The notes under the pieces are model-generated. The model was not told where the DNA came from and did not search any database. It worked only from the letters and a program-made list of their open reading frames with translations. The translations under genes and the position numbers were made by a program. DNA of 64,000 bases from Dongia deserti (lineage in GTDB: Bacteria; Pseudomonadota; Alphaproteobacteria; Dongiales; Dongiaceae), in NCBI RefSeq assembly GCF_003574735.1, contig NZ_QORW01000002.1:310001-374000 (forward strand), read 5' to 3'. Shown one piece after another: positions 10,210 to 18,318 of the stretch. The first letter of the stretch is position 1. Every line of letters begins with the position of its first letter.

Positions 10210-11031
10210 GTGTCGAATTCTTCCGCCTTGTCCGCCGATCGCGTGCTGGCCGTCCTCGAGATGCTGGTGCGGATGAGCGAGGGCGTTTCGCTAAGCCGCA
10301 TCGCGCAAGAGCTGGATCTGCCGTTGAGCGCAACGCACCGCCTGCTCACCGTTCTGGTCAATCGCAACTATGCGCGCCAGAACCCGGCGACCGAGCAATA
10401 CGAACCGACCCTCGCGATCGCGACCCTGGGAATCCGGCTGTTGGCCAACACGCGCCTGTCGGATGTCTATCAGCCGATCCTCGATGAGCTGGCAGAAGAG
10501 ACCGGAGAACTGGTGCGCCTCGCGGTCCTGGACGGCGAAAAACTGACCTGGATCGCCCGGGCCCAGGGAGCGACCAGCTCCATCCGCTATGATCCCGTGA
10601 GCGGGCATGACGTGCCACTCCATGCCACGGCCATGGGCAAGGCCTGGCTCGCAACGCTGCCGGAACAAGAGGCGCTGCGCGTCGCAACCGCCGCCGGCTT
10701 CACCGGTGCTGCTGGTCCCAATGCCGTTGCGAGCGCGGCGGAGCTTGCAGCGCATCTGCGCGAGGCCCGCGAACGTGGCTACGGCCTGGTCAATGAGGAG
10801 GCGGAGCCCGGCATCTCCGCCATTGCCATGGTCGTGCGCGATGGCTCGACTGACGCACCAGTCGGCTGTATCTCCATCGGCGGCCCGTCCTTCCGGCTCA
10901 GCGAGGCGAAACTGGAGAGCTTCGTTCCGAAGCTGCGCGCAGCGGTGGATGAGCTCTCGGCCCTTTGGCCGGTGCGCACATACCAGGCGCGCAATCTCCA
11001 GGAACGATCTTTCCCCTCGTCTCCTCGATAA
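10210..11031 (+). CDS. IclR-family transcriptional regulator
   Basis: The 273-residue protein has an N-terminal winged helix (about residues 8-65: VLAVLEMLVRMSEGVSLSRI and LPLSATHRLLTVLVNRNY) and the C-terminal effector domain with GHDVPLHATAMGKAWLA and GYGLVNEEAEPGISAIAM, hallmarks of IclR. Start GTG at 10210 is chosen for GGAGG at 10196-10200. It lies 52 bases after the ATPase gene in the same direction and probably controls the sugar-acid locus in response to its substrate or a catabolite (inference from location). Confidence 0.9.
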   Translation: MSNSSALSADRVLAVLEMLVRMSEGVSLSRIAQELDLPLSATHRLLTVLVNRNYARQNPATEQYEPTLAIATLGIRLLANTRLSDVYQPILDELAEETGELVRLAVLDGEKLTWIARAQGATSSIRYDPVSGHDVPLHATAMGKAWLATLPEQEALRVATAAGFTGAAGPNAVASAAELAAHLREARERGYGLVNEEAEPGISAIAMVVRDGSTDAPVGCISIGGPSFRLSEAKLESFVPKLRAAVDELSALWPVRTYQARNLQERSFPSSPR

Positions 11032-11051
11032 CGTGCGCCGTCAAGAAGTCG

Positions 11052-11738
11052 TCATCGCGCTTCGTCGTCGCCGAGGCCGATCCAGCGCGCGATCATCCAG
11101 CAGCCGAGCGCCCAGGCCGCGCCGGCCGCCCATCCCGCCAACACGTCCGACGGCCAATGCACGCCGAGATAGACGCGCGACACGCCCACCAGCAACGTCA
11201 GGATCATCGCGACCCCAAGCGCGTAGCCCTTCAGCCGCTTGCGCTCGATGAGCCGAGTCACCAGGGCGGCCAGCGTCAGATAGACGACGGCCGACATCAT
11301 GGAATGGCCGCTGGGAAAGCTTGCGGTGTAAACGATGTTGCCGTGCGGCACCAGGTCGGGCCTGGGCCGATCAATCAACTCCTTGAGCAGCCAGGAGAGG
11401 ATGAGCCCGCCGCCGCTCGCCGCTAGAGTGAAGATCGCGGGCCTCCACGCGTTGGCCAGCATGAGGAACCCTGCGACCGCAAGCACCGCGATCACCAGGG
11501 TGGGCGAGCTGCCGAGTGCCGTTATGTCGCGCACCGCCTCCTCCAGCCACGCCGGACCGATCGGGTCCGCAGGATCGCCCGGCACCCGGAAGGCGCGGAT
11601 GATCGCCTCGTCAACGGCGCGCGTGTCGCCCTCCAGCACGTCGTCCAGGAACTCGATGAACCCCCACGCGCTGAGCGCAGCCAGTGCAAGCGCGACCAGT
11701 GTCCACGGAGCCTGCCAGCTCTTCTTGATGTCCATCAT
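11052..11738 (-). CDS. PAP2-family membrane phosphatase
   Basis: This 228-residue protein has several hydrophobic helices and the three-part PAP2 signature: KELIDRPRP, PSGHSMMS, and SRVYLGVHWPSDVLAGW. The conserved Lys, Arg, Ser, His and the final Arg/His pair are all present, so it should be active. PAP2 enzymes act at the membrane on lipid phosphates such as undecaprenyl-PP or phosphatidylglycerol phosphate. The specific lipid is unknown. It is convergent with the IclR gene, and a second ATG one codon downstream could be the start. Confidence 0.88.
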   Translation of the reverse strand: MMDIKKSWQAPWTLVALALAALSAWGFIEFLDDVLEGDTRAVDEAIIRAFRVPGDPADPIGPAWLEEAVRDITALGSSPTLVIAVLAVAGFLMLANAWRPAIFTLAASGGGLILSWLLKELIDRPRPDLVPHGNIVYTASFPSGHSMMSAVVYLTLAALVTRLIERKRLKGYALGVAMILTLLVGVSRVYLGVHWPSDVLAGWAAGAAWALGCWMIARWIGLGDDEAR

Positions 11739-11865
11739 GACGTCCTCGCTCCCTGGCTAGGGCTCGACGCTTTGCCTGTCAATCCCACACCGAGGTCACG
11801 GTGTAATCCGTCACACAGCACGGTTAGAGTGCCTTCCCCTCTCCACGCTCGAAAGGATCCTGGCC

Positions 11866-12687
11866 ATGAGCTTCGTCAAAACTGAGGACGGCACGAACAT
11901 CTTCTACAAGGATTGGGGATCGGGGCAGCCCGTGGTGTTCTCTCATGGCTGGCCGCTCTGCAGTGATGCCTGGGACGCGCAGATGCTGTTCCTCGGGACA
12001 AATGGCTATCGCGTGATCGCCCACGACCGGCGGGGGCACGGGCGTTCCGACCAGACCTGGGACGGCAACCATATGGATACCTATGCCGACGACCTCGCGG
12101 CCCTCCTGGATCATCTCAACATCAAGGACGCGGTGATGGTCGGCCATTCGACCGGCGGCGGCGAGGTCACGCGCTATATCGGCCGCCACGGCACGCGGCG
12201 GGTGGCGAAAGCCGTGCTCCTGGGCGCGGTGCCGCCGATCATGTTGAAGACCGACGACAACCCGGACGGGCTGCCGATGAACGTGTTCGACGGCATCCGC
12301 GACGGCGTAACCAAAGACCGCTCGCAGTTCTTCAAGGACCTCACGCTTCCGTTCTACGGCTACAACCGCCCGGGTGCGAAGATCTCCGAGGGCGTGCGCG
12401 AGGAGTTCTGGCGCCAGGGCATGATCGCGGGCGTCAAGCCGGTCTATGACTGCATCCAGCAATTCTCCGAGACCGACTTCACCGAGGATCTAAAGAAGTT
12501 CGGCGTGCCGACCTTGATCGCGCACGGCGACGACGATCAGATCGTGCCCATCGGCGCCTCGGCCATGAAATCGGCCAAGCTGGTGAAAGGCGCGACGCTC
12601 AAGGTCTACCCGGGGCTGTCGCACGGACTCGCGCAAATCAACGCGGAGGACTTCAACAAGGACCTGCTGGCCTTCATCAAAGGCTAG
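11866..12687 (+). CDS. Alpha/beta hydrolase of the cofactor-free haloperoxidase group
   Basis: The 273-residue protein matches the cofactor-free haloperoxidase/esterase group. The nucleophile elbow GHSTGGGE places the serine at residue 95; the acid is in [10 protein letters not shown] and the histidine in LSHGL. The lid and N-terminal features ([33 protein letters not shown]) agree. Physiological activity is probably as an esterase; halogenation is a side reaction known for the family. No signal peptide is present. The gene is monocistronic and followed by a long hairpin repeat. Confidence 0.88.
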   Translation: MSFVKTEDGTNIFYKDWGSGQPVVFSHGWPLCSDAWDAQMLFLGTNGYRVIAHDRRGHGRSDQTWDGNHMDTYADDLAALLDHLNIKDAVMVGHSTGGGEVTRYIGRHGTRRVAKAVLLGAVPPIMLKTDDNPDGLPMNVFDGIRDGVTKDRSQFFKDLTLPFYGYNRPGAKISEGVREEFWRQGMIAGVKPVYDCIQQFSETDFTEDLKKFGVPTLIAHGDDDQIVPIGASAMKSAKLVKGATLKVYPGLSHGLAQINAEDFNKDLLAFIKG

Positions 12688-12700
12688 GTTGCATTCTATC

Positions 12701-12800
12701 GTCATGATCGGACTTGGTCCGACCATCCACGAGTTTATCAAGGCAAGGCCGAGCGTCAGCAGGCAAACTCATGGATGGTCGGACCAAGCACGACCATGAC
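12701..12800. repeat. Long REP/RIME-like inverted repeat, 36-nt arms
   Basis: The left arm 12701-12736 and right arm 12765-12800 are reverse complements over 36 positions with about four mismatches, separated by 28 bases. The arm core is CTTGGTCCGACCATCC. The element starts 13 bases after the hydrolase stop and could end its transcript. The layout of a GC-rich palindromic pair resembles the RIME/REP elements known from rhizobia and relatives; similar but diverged pairs occur at 27.5, 53.8 and 57.4 kb. Confidence 0.85.
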
Positions 12801-12853
12801 GAAACGAAGAATTTGCCTCGCGCCAAATCGCATCGCTGCTCTGTGGTTAAGAC

Positions 12854-13339
12854 ATGGAGATTCGCCAATTTGAAAACTCGGACTGGCCGCAGGTCTGGCC
12901 GATCGTGCGGGAGATCGTGCGCGCGGCGGAGACCTTCGCATACGATCCGGCGATGAGCGAAGAAGAGGCACGCGATATCTGGATCGAAAGGTCGCCGGGA
13001 CAGACAGTCGTTGCGATCGATGGCCATCGTATCCTGGGCAGCGCCAAGATGGGACCGAACCGTCCCGGGCCTGGCGCACATATTGCGACCGCCAGCTTCA
13101 TGGTCGCCGGCGATGCACGGGGGCGCGGCATCAGCGCTGCGCTCTGCCGCTTCGCACTTGATTGGGCGAAGGAGCACGGCTTTGCCGGCATGCAGTTCAA
13201 CGCCGTGGCAGACTCCAACCGCGCCGCGATCGAGATCTACCAGCGCCTTGGTTTCCGCATTGTCGGCACAGTGCCCGGCGCCTTTGCACACCCGACGCTG
13301 GGGCGCGTCGGGTTGCACATCATGTATTGCGAGCTCTGA
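12854..13339 (+). CDS. GNAT-family N-acetyltransferase
   Basis: The 161-residue protein is a complete GNAT enzyme. The acetyl-CoA loop is seen in MVAGDARGRGISAALCRFAL (R-G-R-G-I-S-A) and the last motif in NRAAIEIYQRLGFRIVGTVP. Upstream, QTVVAIDGHRILGSAKM gives strands 3-4. Such single-domain proteins acetylate small amines, antibiotics or protein N-termini; the acceptor here is unknown. It is downstream of the palindromic repeat and not obviously in an operon. Confidence 0.85.
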   Translation: MEIRQFENSDWPQVWPIVREIVRAAETFAYDPAMSEEEARDIWIERSPGQTVVAIDGHRILGSAKMGPNRPGPGAHIATASFMVAGDARGRGISAALCRFALDWAKEHGFAGMQFNAVADSNRAAIEIYQRLGFRIVGTVPGAFAHPTLGRVGLHIMYCEL

Positions 13340-13416
13340 AGCGTGCTACTGCGTCATGATCTTGCGCCGTGAATCGCGGGGAGCGCTCGCGGTCTGATCC
13401 AGGAATGCTGCAATCG

Positions 13417-14094
13417 TTAGCGCGGCGGCAGCTCCGGCTGCACCACCCGCGTTTCATGGCCGGCATCCTGCCAGCCTTCGATGCCTTCCTCGTACCAGTG
13501 CACGTTGCTGTAGCCGTAGAGGATGGCGCGCTTGGCGGCATTCCAGCTGCCCCAGCAATCGGGATGGCAGAAGACGACCAGCGGCTTTGACGGATCGCCG
13601 CCCGTCAGCTGCTCGAGCCACGAGCGGTACCAGTCGTCGAGTTTCGGTGTGAGCTTGCCGTCGCCAGCTCCCGGCAGCCAAACGCTCCCCGGAATCGTGC
13701 GATGCGGCGGCGGCACCCATTCTTCCGCGGCAATAGTCTCCGGCTTGTGCGGCAGCGGCCCGACATCGACCAGCACCGGCTGCTTCTCTTCGATCAGCGC
13801 GGCGAGCCCCGCTGTCTCGATCACCCTGCCGCCGGCGATGGTCGCCGGCACCGGCCCGCCCATCGGTCCGGTCCAGAAGCCAGCCGGCTCGGGCACGGTC
13901 TCTTGCGCCTGGGCACGCGCGATGCACAGCGGGATCAGCAACAGCAGCGCAATTGTCGCGAAGGTGGCCAGAAAGCCCCCAAGCTGGGGGGCTGGGGTGG
14001 AGGGAGCGAGCGAAGATTGTCTGACAACGAGGCGCGGCTTCCCCCTCCGCACCCTCCCCCATGTCGGGGGAGAGGAAAAGAACCAGGCCTGCAT
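13417..14094 (-). CDS. PQQ-dependent catabolism-associated CXXCW-motif protein
   Basis: The mature part (from QAQETVPEPAGFWTGPMGG) is a rhodanese-like periplasmic protein of the family linked to PQQ-dependent alcohol catabolism; the defining motif is FCHPDCWGSWNAAKRA near the C-terminus. A hydrophobic signal (FLATFATIALLLLIPLCIA) precedes it. The only ATG in frame is at 14092-14094, two bases after the SoxYZ-like stop, and the 40 residues between it and the signal are translated from a CCCTCCCC-type repeat at 13974-14074. The true start may instead be a GTG inside the repeat. It is the last gene of a three-gene unit with the carrier and metallohydrolase. The start is uncertain; the family call is firm. 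Confidence 0.8.
   Translation of the reverse strand: MQAWFFSSPPTWGRVRRGKPRLVVRQSSLAPSTPAPQLGGFLATFATIALLLLIPLCIARAQAQETVPEPAGFWTGPMGGPVPATIAGGRVIETAGLAALIEEKQPVLVDVGPLPHKPETIAAEEWVPPPHRTIPGSVWLPGAGDGKLTPKLDDWYRSWLEQLTGGDPSKPLVVFCHPDCWGSWNAAKRAILYGYSNVHWYEEGIEGWQDAGHETRVVQPELPPR
13974..14074. repeat. CCCTCCCC/GGGGAGGG palindromic element, copy 1 (translated)
   Basis: G-rich and C-rich ends (AAGCCCCCAAGCTGGGGGGC at one side; CCTCCCCCATGTCGGGGGAG at the other) flank a core that is almost identical, in reverse orientation, to the core at about 28053-28098 (shared GCGAGCGAAGATTGTC). It lies within the reading frame of the CXXCW protein and is open through its whole length in that frame. Confidence 0.8.
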
Positions 14095-14096
14095 GC

Positions 14097-14900
14097 TCAG
14101 CTGCCGCTCGCCGGCACGTCGAAGCTTTGCTCGAACACCGCGTCGTCGCTGTCGCGCACGACGACCTTGAGCTTGCCGGGCAGATCCTCTGCGCGCGGCA
14201 CGAAGCGGAAGCCGATGGCGGGATCGGTCGCCAGCGAGATGTCGTTCTCCATGCTGAGCACGCGTTCGTCGTTGAGCGTGATCTCCACCTGCTGCACATA
14301 GCGCATCGGCGTATAGAGCCGCGTCAGCTGGTCCATCTGCATGCCGTTGAAATTGGGATGCCGGATCAGCACTTGCGCATCGACCGGCTGGCCGGCCGCC
14401 ACCTCGCCGCTGAGTCGCAGCTTCATGCGCCCGATCTGCGCCAGGGATTCCGCTTCTCCCGCGCCGACCGGCGCCGAGCAACCGCCGGCCGCCTTCACGA
14501 ACTGCGCAGTCTCATGCAGCGCCCCGTCCGACGTCTCCGCCACCGCATGCATGTAGGTGTACTGGTTGACCCGCACGCGCAGCGTCAGCAACGATGCATC
14601 GCCACGCGGTCCATAGCTGACTTTCGCCGCGACCGGTCCCGGATTGTCGTCGATCACGACGGTCAGGCCGGTGACATCGCTGCCTGGCTTTGTGGTGACG
14701 GTGATCGGCACGAGTGCCGCGTCGAGCGCGCGCTTCGGTGCCTCGAGCGCGATCAGGTCCGCAGCGGCGACCGCCGCGCGATCACCGAACACGGCTTCCC
14801 TCAGCTCCGCCCAATGCGCCTGGCGCTCCGCCTCCTCGTCCGCCAGCGCGGGAGTTCCAAACATCCCAAGCAGAGCAAGAGAAAGCGCCAGCTTTCGCAT
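14097..14900 (-). CDS. Quinoprotein dehydrogenase-associated SoxYZ-like carrier
   Basis: This periplasmic protein of about 267 residues is a fusion of SoxY-like and SoxZ-like domains. After a signal peptide (MRKLALSLALLGMFGTPALA) the SoxY-like half ends in the Cys-bearing arm KAAGGCSAP, and the SoxZ-like half shows IRHPNFNGMQMDQ and PAIGFRFVP. In Sox systems the carrier holds sulfur intermediates on this Cys; in the quinoprotein-associated branch the cargo is unproven. I take the ATG at 14900, with GGGAG upstream; an ATG at 14915 that overlaps the metallohydrolase stop is also possible. It sits between the metallohydrolase and the CXXCW gene. Confidence 0.85.
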   Translation of the reverse strand: MRKLALSLALLGMFGTPALADEEAERQAHWAELREAVFGDRAAVAAADLIALEAPKRALDAALVPITVTTKPGSDVTGLTVVIDDNPGPVAAKVSYGPRGDASLLTLRVRVNQYTYMHAVAETSDGALHETAQFVKAAGGCSAPVGAGEAESLAQIGRMKLRLSGEVAAGQPVDAQVLIRHPNFNGMQMDQLTRLYTPMRYVQQVEITLNDERVLSMENDISLATDPAIGFRFVPRAEDLPGKLKVVVRDSDDAVFEQSFDVPASGS

Positions 14901-14905
14901 CTTGA

Positions 14906-15829
14906 TCACTCCCATTCCAGTTCCTTGTAGGCCTGGGTGACGTTGCGGCCGTGATAGGCATCGAACAGGGTCCAGCGGCCGCGTTCTCCGGCGGCGACCT
15001 GTTCGACCGCCGCCTCGATCCCTATGTTATCCCGGACCGCTTGGCGCGTCTCTTCGACCAAAGTGCGAAGATAGCGCTCCAAGTCTGCCGCGCCGGCCGG
15101 CCAGTTTACCTGCTCCGGCCCGTGGCCCGGTACGGCCCGTGCAGCGCCAATGCGTTTCAACGCTTCGAGTTCCGCAAGCCAGCCGTTGAGGCTGCCGTCG
15201 AGCGCCGGCACACGGCCGACGAACAGCAGGTCCGACGGGAACAAGGTGCCGGTCTCCGCATCGAACACGCTGAGATCGTTGTCGGTATGGGCCGGCCCGT
15301 GGGCCTTGAGGCGCACCACCCGCTCGCCGAGATCGACCTCCGCCGCGTCCGCCACGTCGAGCGTCGGCATGACGACGGGCCCGGCAGCACCGGCGCCCAG
15401 GATCTCCTCCAGCCGCTGTTTGTAATAGTCGCCACGCGCCGCAAGCGCCGCCGGCAGGCGTGCATGGCCGATGAAGTCGGGCTTGTCCTCGAGGAACGCG
15501 CCCGCGCCGAAGATGTGATCGGGATGGACGTGGTTCAGCACGACCGTGCGGATCGGCAGCTGGGTCTTTTCGCGGATCATGGCCCGCAACGCGGCGCCGT
15601 CGCCGAGGCTGCCGCCCGGATCGAACACCAGCACGGACTCCTGGCCGACGATGAACCCGGCATTGGCGATCGCATCGGCGTTCCCGGGCGAAGCGTCCTC
15701 ATCCACGCCGCGCCGCACATGGATGCCGGGCGCGACCTCCGTGAGGATGAACGAGGACGCGCGCGTCCGCGTGAGCGGCAGGCAGCACGCGCACAACCCG
15801 CCGAGGAGGAGATGGCGGCGATGGAGCAT
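14906..15829 (-). CDS. Quinoprotein relay system zinc metallohydrolase (MBL fold)
   Basis: The 307-residue metallo-beta-lactamase-fold protein starts with an RR-containing signal (LHRRHLLLGGLCACCLP), so it is exported. The metal motif is NHVHPDHIFGAG (HxHxDH), with the further ligands in AHGPAHTDND and VPGHGPEQV. It matches the SoxH-related hydrolases that accompany PQQ dehydrogenases and SoxYZ-like carriers. It leads a three-gene unit. Its ATG (15827-15829) is the edge of a heptad repeat, and no Shine-Dalgarno sequence is visible upstream. Confidence 0.85.
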   Translation of the reverse strand: MLHRRHLLLGGLCACCLPLTRTRASSFILTEVAPGIHVRRGVDEDASPGNADAIANAGFIVGQESVLVFDPGGSLGDGAALRAMIREKTQLPIRTVVLNHVHPDHIFGAGAFLEDKPDFIGHARLPAALAARGDYYKQRLEEILGAGAAGPVVMPTLDVADAAEVDLGERVVRLKAHGPAHTDNDLSVFDAETGTLFPSDLLFVGRVPALDGSLNGWLAELEALKRIGAARAVPGHGPEQVNWPAGAADLERYLRTLVEETRQAVRDNIGIEAAVEQVAAGERGRWTLFDAYHGRNVTQAYKELEWE

Positions 15830-15917
15830 CAGGGATCAGGTATCAGGAATCAGAGGTCAGAAACAGTCCTACACGTCATCTGATACCTGATACCTGATTC
15901 CTGATCACTGATTTCTG
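15827..15917. repeat. ATCAGGN heptad palindrome, copy A
   Basis: Left arm 15827-15864 repeats ATCAGGG/ATCAGGT/ATCAGGA with a 7-base period; the right arm (about 15879-15917) is the inverse, with TGATACC/TGATTCC units. It fills the space between the histidine kinase stop (15920) and the metallohydrolase start. Confidence 0.85.
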
Positions 15918-15919
15918 AG

Positions 15920-17857
15920 CTACGCCGCTTCCGTCTCCGGCTTGCTGCCGTCCAGCGTTGCCACCGCCTCCAGCCGCTGGTTGCGCGAGGGGGGCAGCGT
16001 TACCGTCACCGTGGTGCCGACGCTGACGGCGCTCTCCATGGTGACCTGGCCACCGTGCAGCTCCACCAGCGACTTGACGATGGAGAGGCCAAGGCCGGTG
16101 CCTTCGTGATTGGCCTTCCAGGCGGACTCGCCGCGCGAGAAGGGCTGGAACAGGTGCTCCTGGTCCTTCCTGGAGATGCCAATGCCGGTGTCGGCGACGG
16201 AGATGGTGACACGGCGGTTTGGATCGCACCACACGTCGACCGAGACCGAGCCGCCGTGCCGGGTGAACTTGATGGCGTTAGACAGCAGGTTCAGCACCAC
16301 CCGCTGCAAGGCGCGGGGATCGGCCTTCACCGCCGGCAGGTTATGCGCGATTCGCGCCTTCAGCGTGATGCCGACGGCCAGCGCCTGGTCTGCCATCAGA
16401 TGGCGGCTTTTCTCCACTAGGTCTCCGATGTCAACCACCTCTTCCTGCAGCTTGAACTGGCCGGATTCGACCTTCGACAGGTCGAGCAGGTTGTTGATGA
16501 TCTTCAGCAGCAACTCGCCGCTCATCTGAATGTCGCGCGCATAGGCGACGTAGCGCTCGTTCATCGACCCGAACAACTGGTGCTGCATCAGGTCTGAGAA
16601 TCCGATGATGGCGTTGAGTGGCGTGCGCAGATCGTGACTGACATTGGCAAGCATGATCGACTTGGCGCGGTTGGCATCGTCCGCCTCGCGGCGCGCCTTC
16701 ATCGCCTGCTTGTTGGCCTCATCCAGCTCGGCGATGCGCACCTTGAGTTGCGCCGAACGTCGGCGCGCCGTCTCGAACGCCACGATGACGAGGATCAGGA
16801 GCAGGAGCCCGGCAACTTCCACCACCGAGTCCTTCCACGCCTGCCAGCGCAAAGCGGCTTGATCGGTGACATAGATCAGGCGCCAGGGCGAGCCCTTCAA
16901 GGCGCGCGAGGCGAACAGCTGGCCCTTCCGGGCTACGAAGCCCTTGTGTTCGCCGAACACCAGGTAGCGCAGTCCGGCATCGTACTGACCCAGTACGTTG
17001 CCGAGGCGCGGCGCCGCCGCGACATCGCCGATCAGCAGGGATGGGTGGGCGAGCACCTGTTCCTGCGCATTCACGACGAGAAGCGTGCCCTCGCCTAGCT
17101 CCTCGCTCGCGACATACCTGGAGAGCGTTTCCATCGTGAGGTCAATGGCGACGGTGCCTCGGAAGTTGCCCTCCGGGCCGTAGACCGGCGCGCCGAGTGT
17201 CGCCATCAGTCCCTTCCCAGCTTCATCGACATAGGCGCTGGTCCAGAACTGGCTGCGGTGGGGGTTCACCTCCGGCCGGCCGAGGCTGAAGAACTCATGT
17301 GCGCGCAGGTCGTCGGAATAGAAGAAATCCGCACAGGAGACGTTCGGGTACATCGCAATAAAGCGATTCGCGGAGGTGTAATACGCCCAGGCCATGTTCG
17401 GGATGTTCTCAGCCGCCGCGGCGAATTGCGGCGCCAGCAGCAGAGACATCTCGACCTCCTGCCCCAGCGCGGAGCCCGGCGCCGGCACCGGTCCAGCGCC
17501 CGAGACGCTGCTCATCAGCCCATCATCGTCATGGCCATCCCGTCCCTTGCCCGAGCAATAACCATGATCGTGGGCGCTGACATGCAAGTGGCGGCCGAGC
17601 CCGGCCGCGCTGAAATGGCCACTGGCGAGGTCATCCAGTAGACTTTCCGCCGAGATGCGCAGCATGGTGACGTGGCCAGCGCTGTTCTCGATCAGGCTCT
17701 CGAACTGGGCGGCGGCGTCCTCGATACCGTCCTCGGCAATGAGAAGCCGGGTCTCGAGATGCTGGCGCCACATGTGGTGCAGTGCGAACGCCGCCACCAC
17801 AAGGATGACGGCATAACCCGCGATGTAGGCTCGATTGCGCATGCCGCCCGTTGGCAT
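15920..17857 (-). CDS. Membrane-bound sensor histidine kinase with periplasmic Cache-like sensor
   Basis: The 645-residue protein has a first membrane helix (about 11-29), a large periplasmic sensor (about 40-340) with double-Cache features such as FRGTVAIDLTMETLSRYV, a second helix (about 344-361), a coiled linker, HisKA with phospho-acceptor His408 in NVSHDLRTPLNAI, and HATPase_c with NLLSNAIKF, DTGIGIS and GTGLGLS. The sensor contains a His/Asp-rich insert around residues 90-113 (HVSAHDHGYCSGKGRDGHDD), possibly metal-binding. No response regulator is adjacent. Its closeness to the quinoprotein genes could mean it controls them (inference). An ATG five codons downstream may be the real start. 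Confidence 0.88.
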   Translation of the reverse strand: MPTGGMRNRAYIAGYAVILVVAAFALHHMWRQHLETRLLIAEDGIEDAAAQFESLIENSAGHVTMLRISAESLLDDLASGHFSAAGLGRHLHVSAHDHGYCSGKGRDGHDDDGLMSSVSGAGPVPAPGSALGQEVEMSLLLAPQFAAAAENIPNMAWAYYTSANRFIAMYPNVSCADFFYSDDLRAHEFFSLGRPEVNPHRSQFWTSAYVDEAGKGLMATLGAPVYGPEGNFRGTVAIDLTMETLSRYVASEELGEGTLLVVNAQEQVLAHPSLLIGDVAAAPRLGNVLGQYDAGLRYLVFGEHKGFVARKGQLFASRALKGSPWRLIYVTDQAALRWQAWKDSVVEVAGLLLLILVIVAFETARRRSAQLKVRIAELDEANKQAMKARREADDANRAKSIMLANVSHDLRTPLNAIIGFSDLMQHQLFGSMNERYVAYARDIQMSGELLLKIINNLLDLSKVESGQFKLQEEVVDIGDLVEKSRHLMADQALAVGITLKARIAHNLPAVKADPRALQRVVLNLLSNAIKFTRHGGSVSVDVWCDPNRRVTISVADTGIGISRKDQEHLFQPFSRGESAWKANHEGTGLGLSIVKSLVELHGGQVTMESAVSVGTTVTVTLPPSRNQRLEAVATLDGSKPETEAA

Positions 17858-18241
17858 TCTGGTTTTGCTCGCCCCAGGGTAAGTTTCTCCATCTAAACGC
17901 GGCCTTAAATTGCGGGCGGGACTCGTGGCCTAGCCATCGTTCTTTCGTATAGGCGCGGACGTGCGGGCGGATAGGGTGGCAGGTGCCGCCATATCCAATG
18001 GAACAGGCGTGCGGGATTGGCGCGACCTATGGATGTGCGATTGCGCCGCTTTTCAGGCTGAGAGGGTAGGCGGTGATGTCGGCCCGCTCGTCCGCTCCAG
18101 CGTCAGGCGAGGGCGCCGCGGCGCCGTCGGTACTGCTTTGCCGAGTCGGTCGATCCGAAGACCCGATCGCGGGCTCTGATGAGAGCAATAATTCCTGCGT
18201 GACCTACGCGCTCGACCCTGTCCGCATTAGGATCCGAGCGC
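17858..18241. other. Intergenic region without a supported gene
   Basis: This stretch upstream of the histidine kinase presumably carries its promoter. Short open frames exist but lack recognisable domains or ribosome binding sites. I see no clear promoter motif. Confidence 0.5.
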
Positions 18242-18318
18242 ATGATCAGGCATCAGGGATCAGTCATGAGGGCGCCGGAGCACCCCTGATCCCTGACCCC
18301 TGGTTTACCGATCCCTGG
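18242..18318. repeat. ATCAGGN heptad palindrome, copy B
   Basis: The left arm carries ATCAGGC ATCAGGG ATCAG units (18244-18264) and the right arm the inverse (CCTGATCCCTGACCCCTGG, about 18284-18302). The centre contains GGCGCCGGAG, close to the centre of copy C. It directly abuts the stop codon of the minus-strand gene at 18319. Confidence 0.85.

Noticed and set aside
12701-12800. Inverted repeats considered as terminal repeats of an insertion sequence
   Set aside because: Only 28 bases lie between the arms, so there is no room for a transposase.
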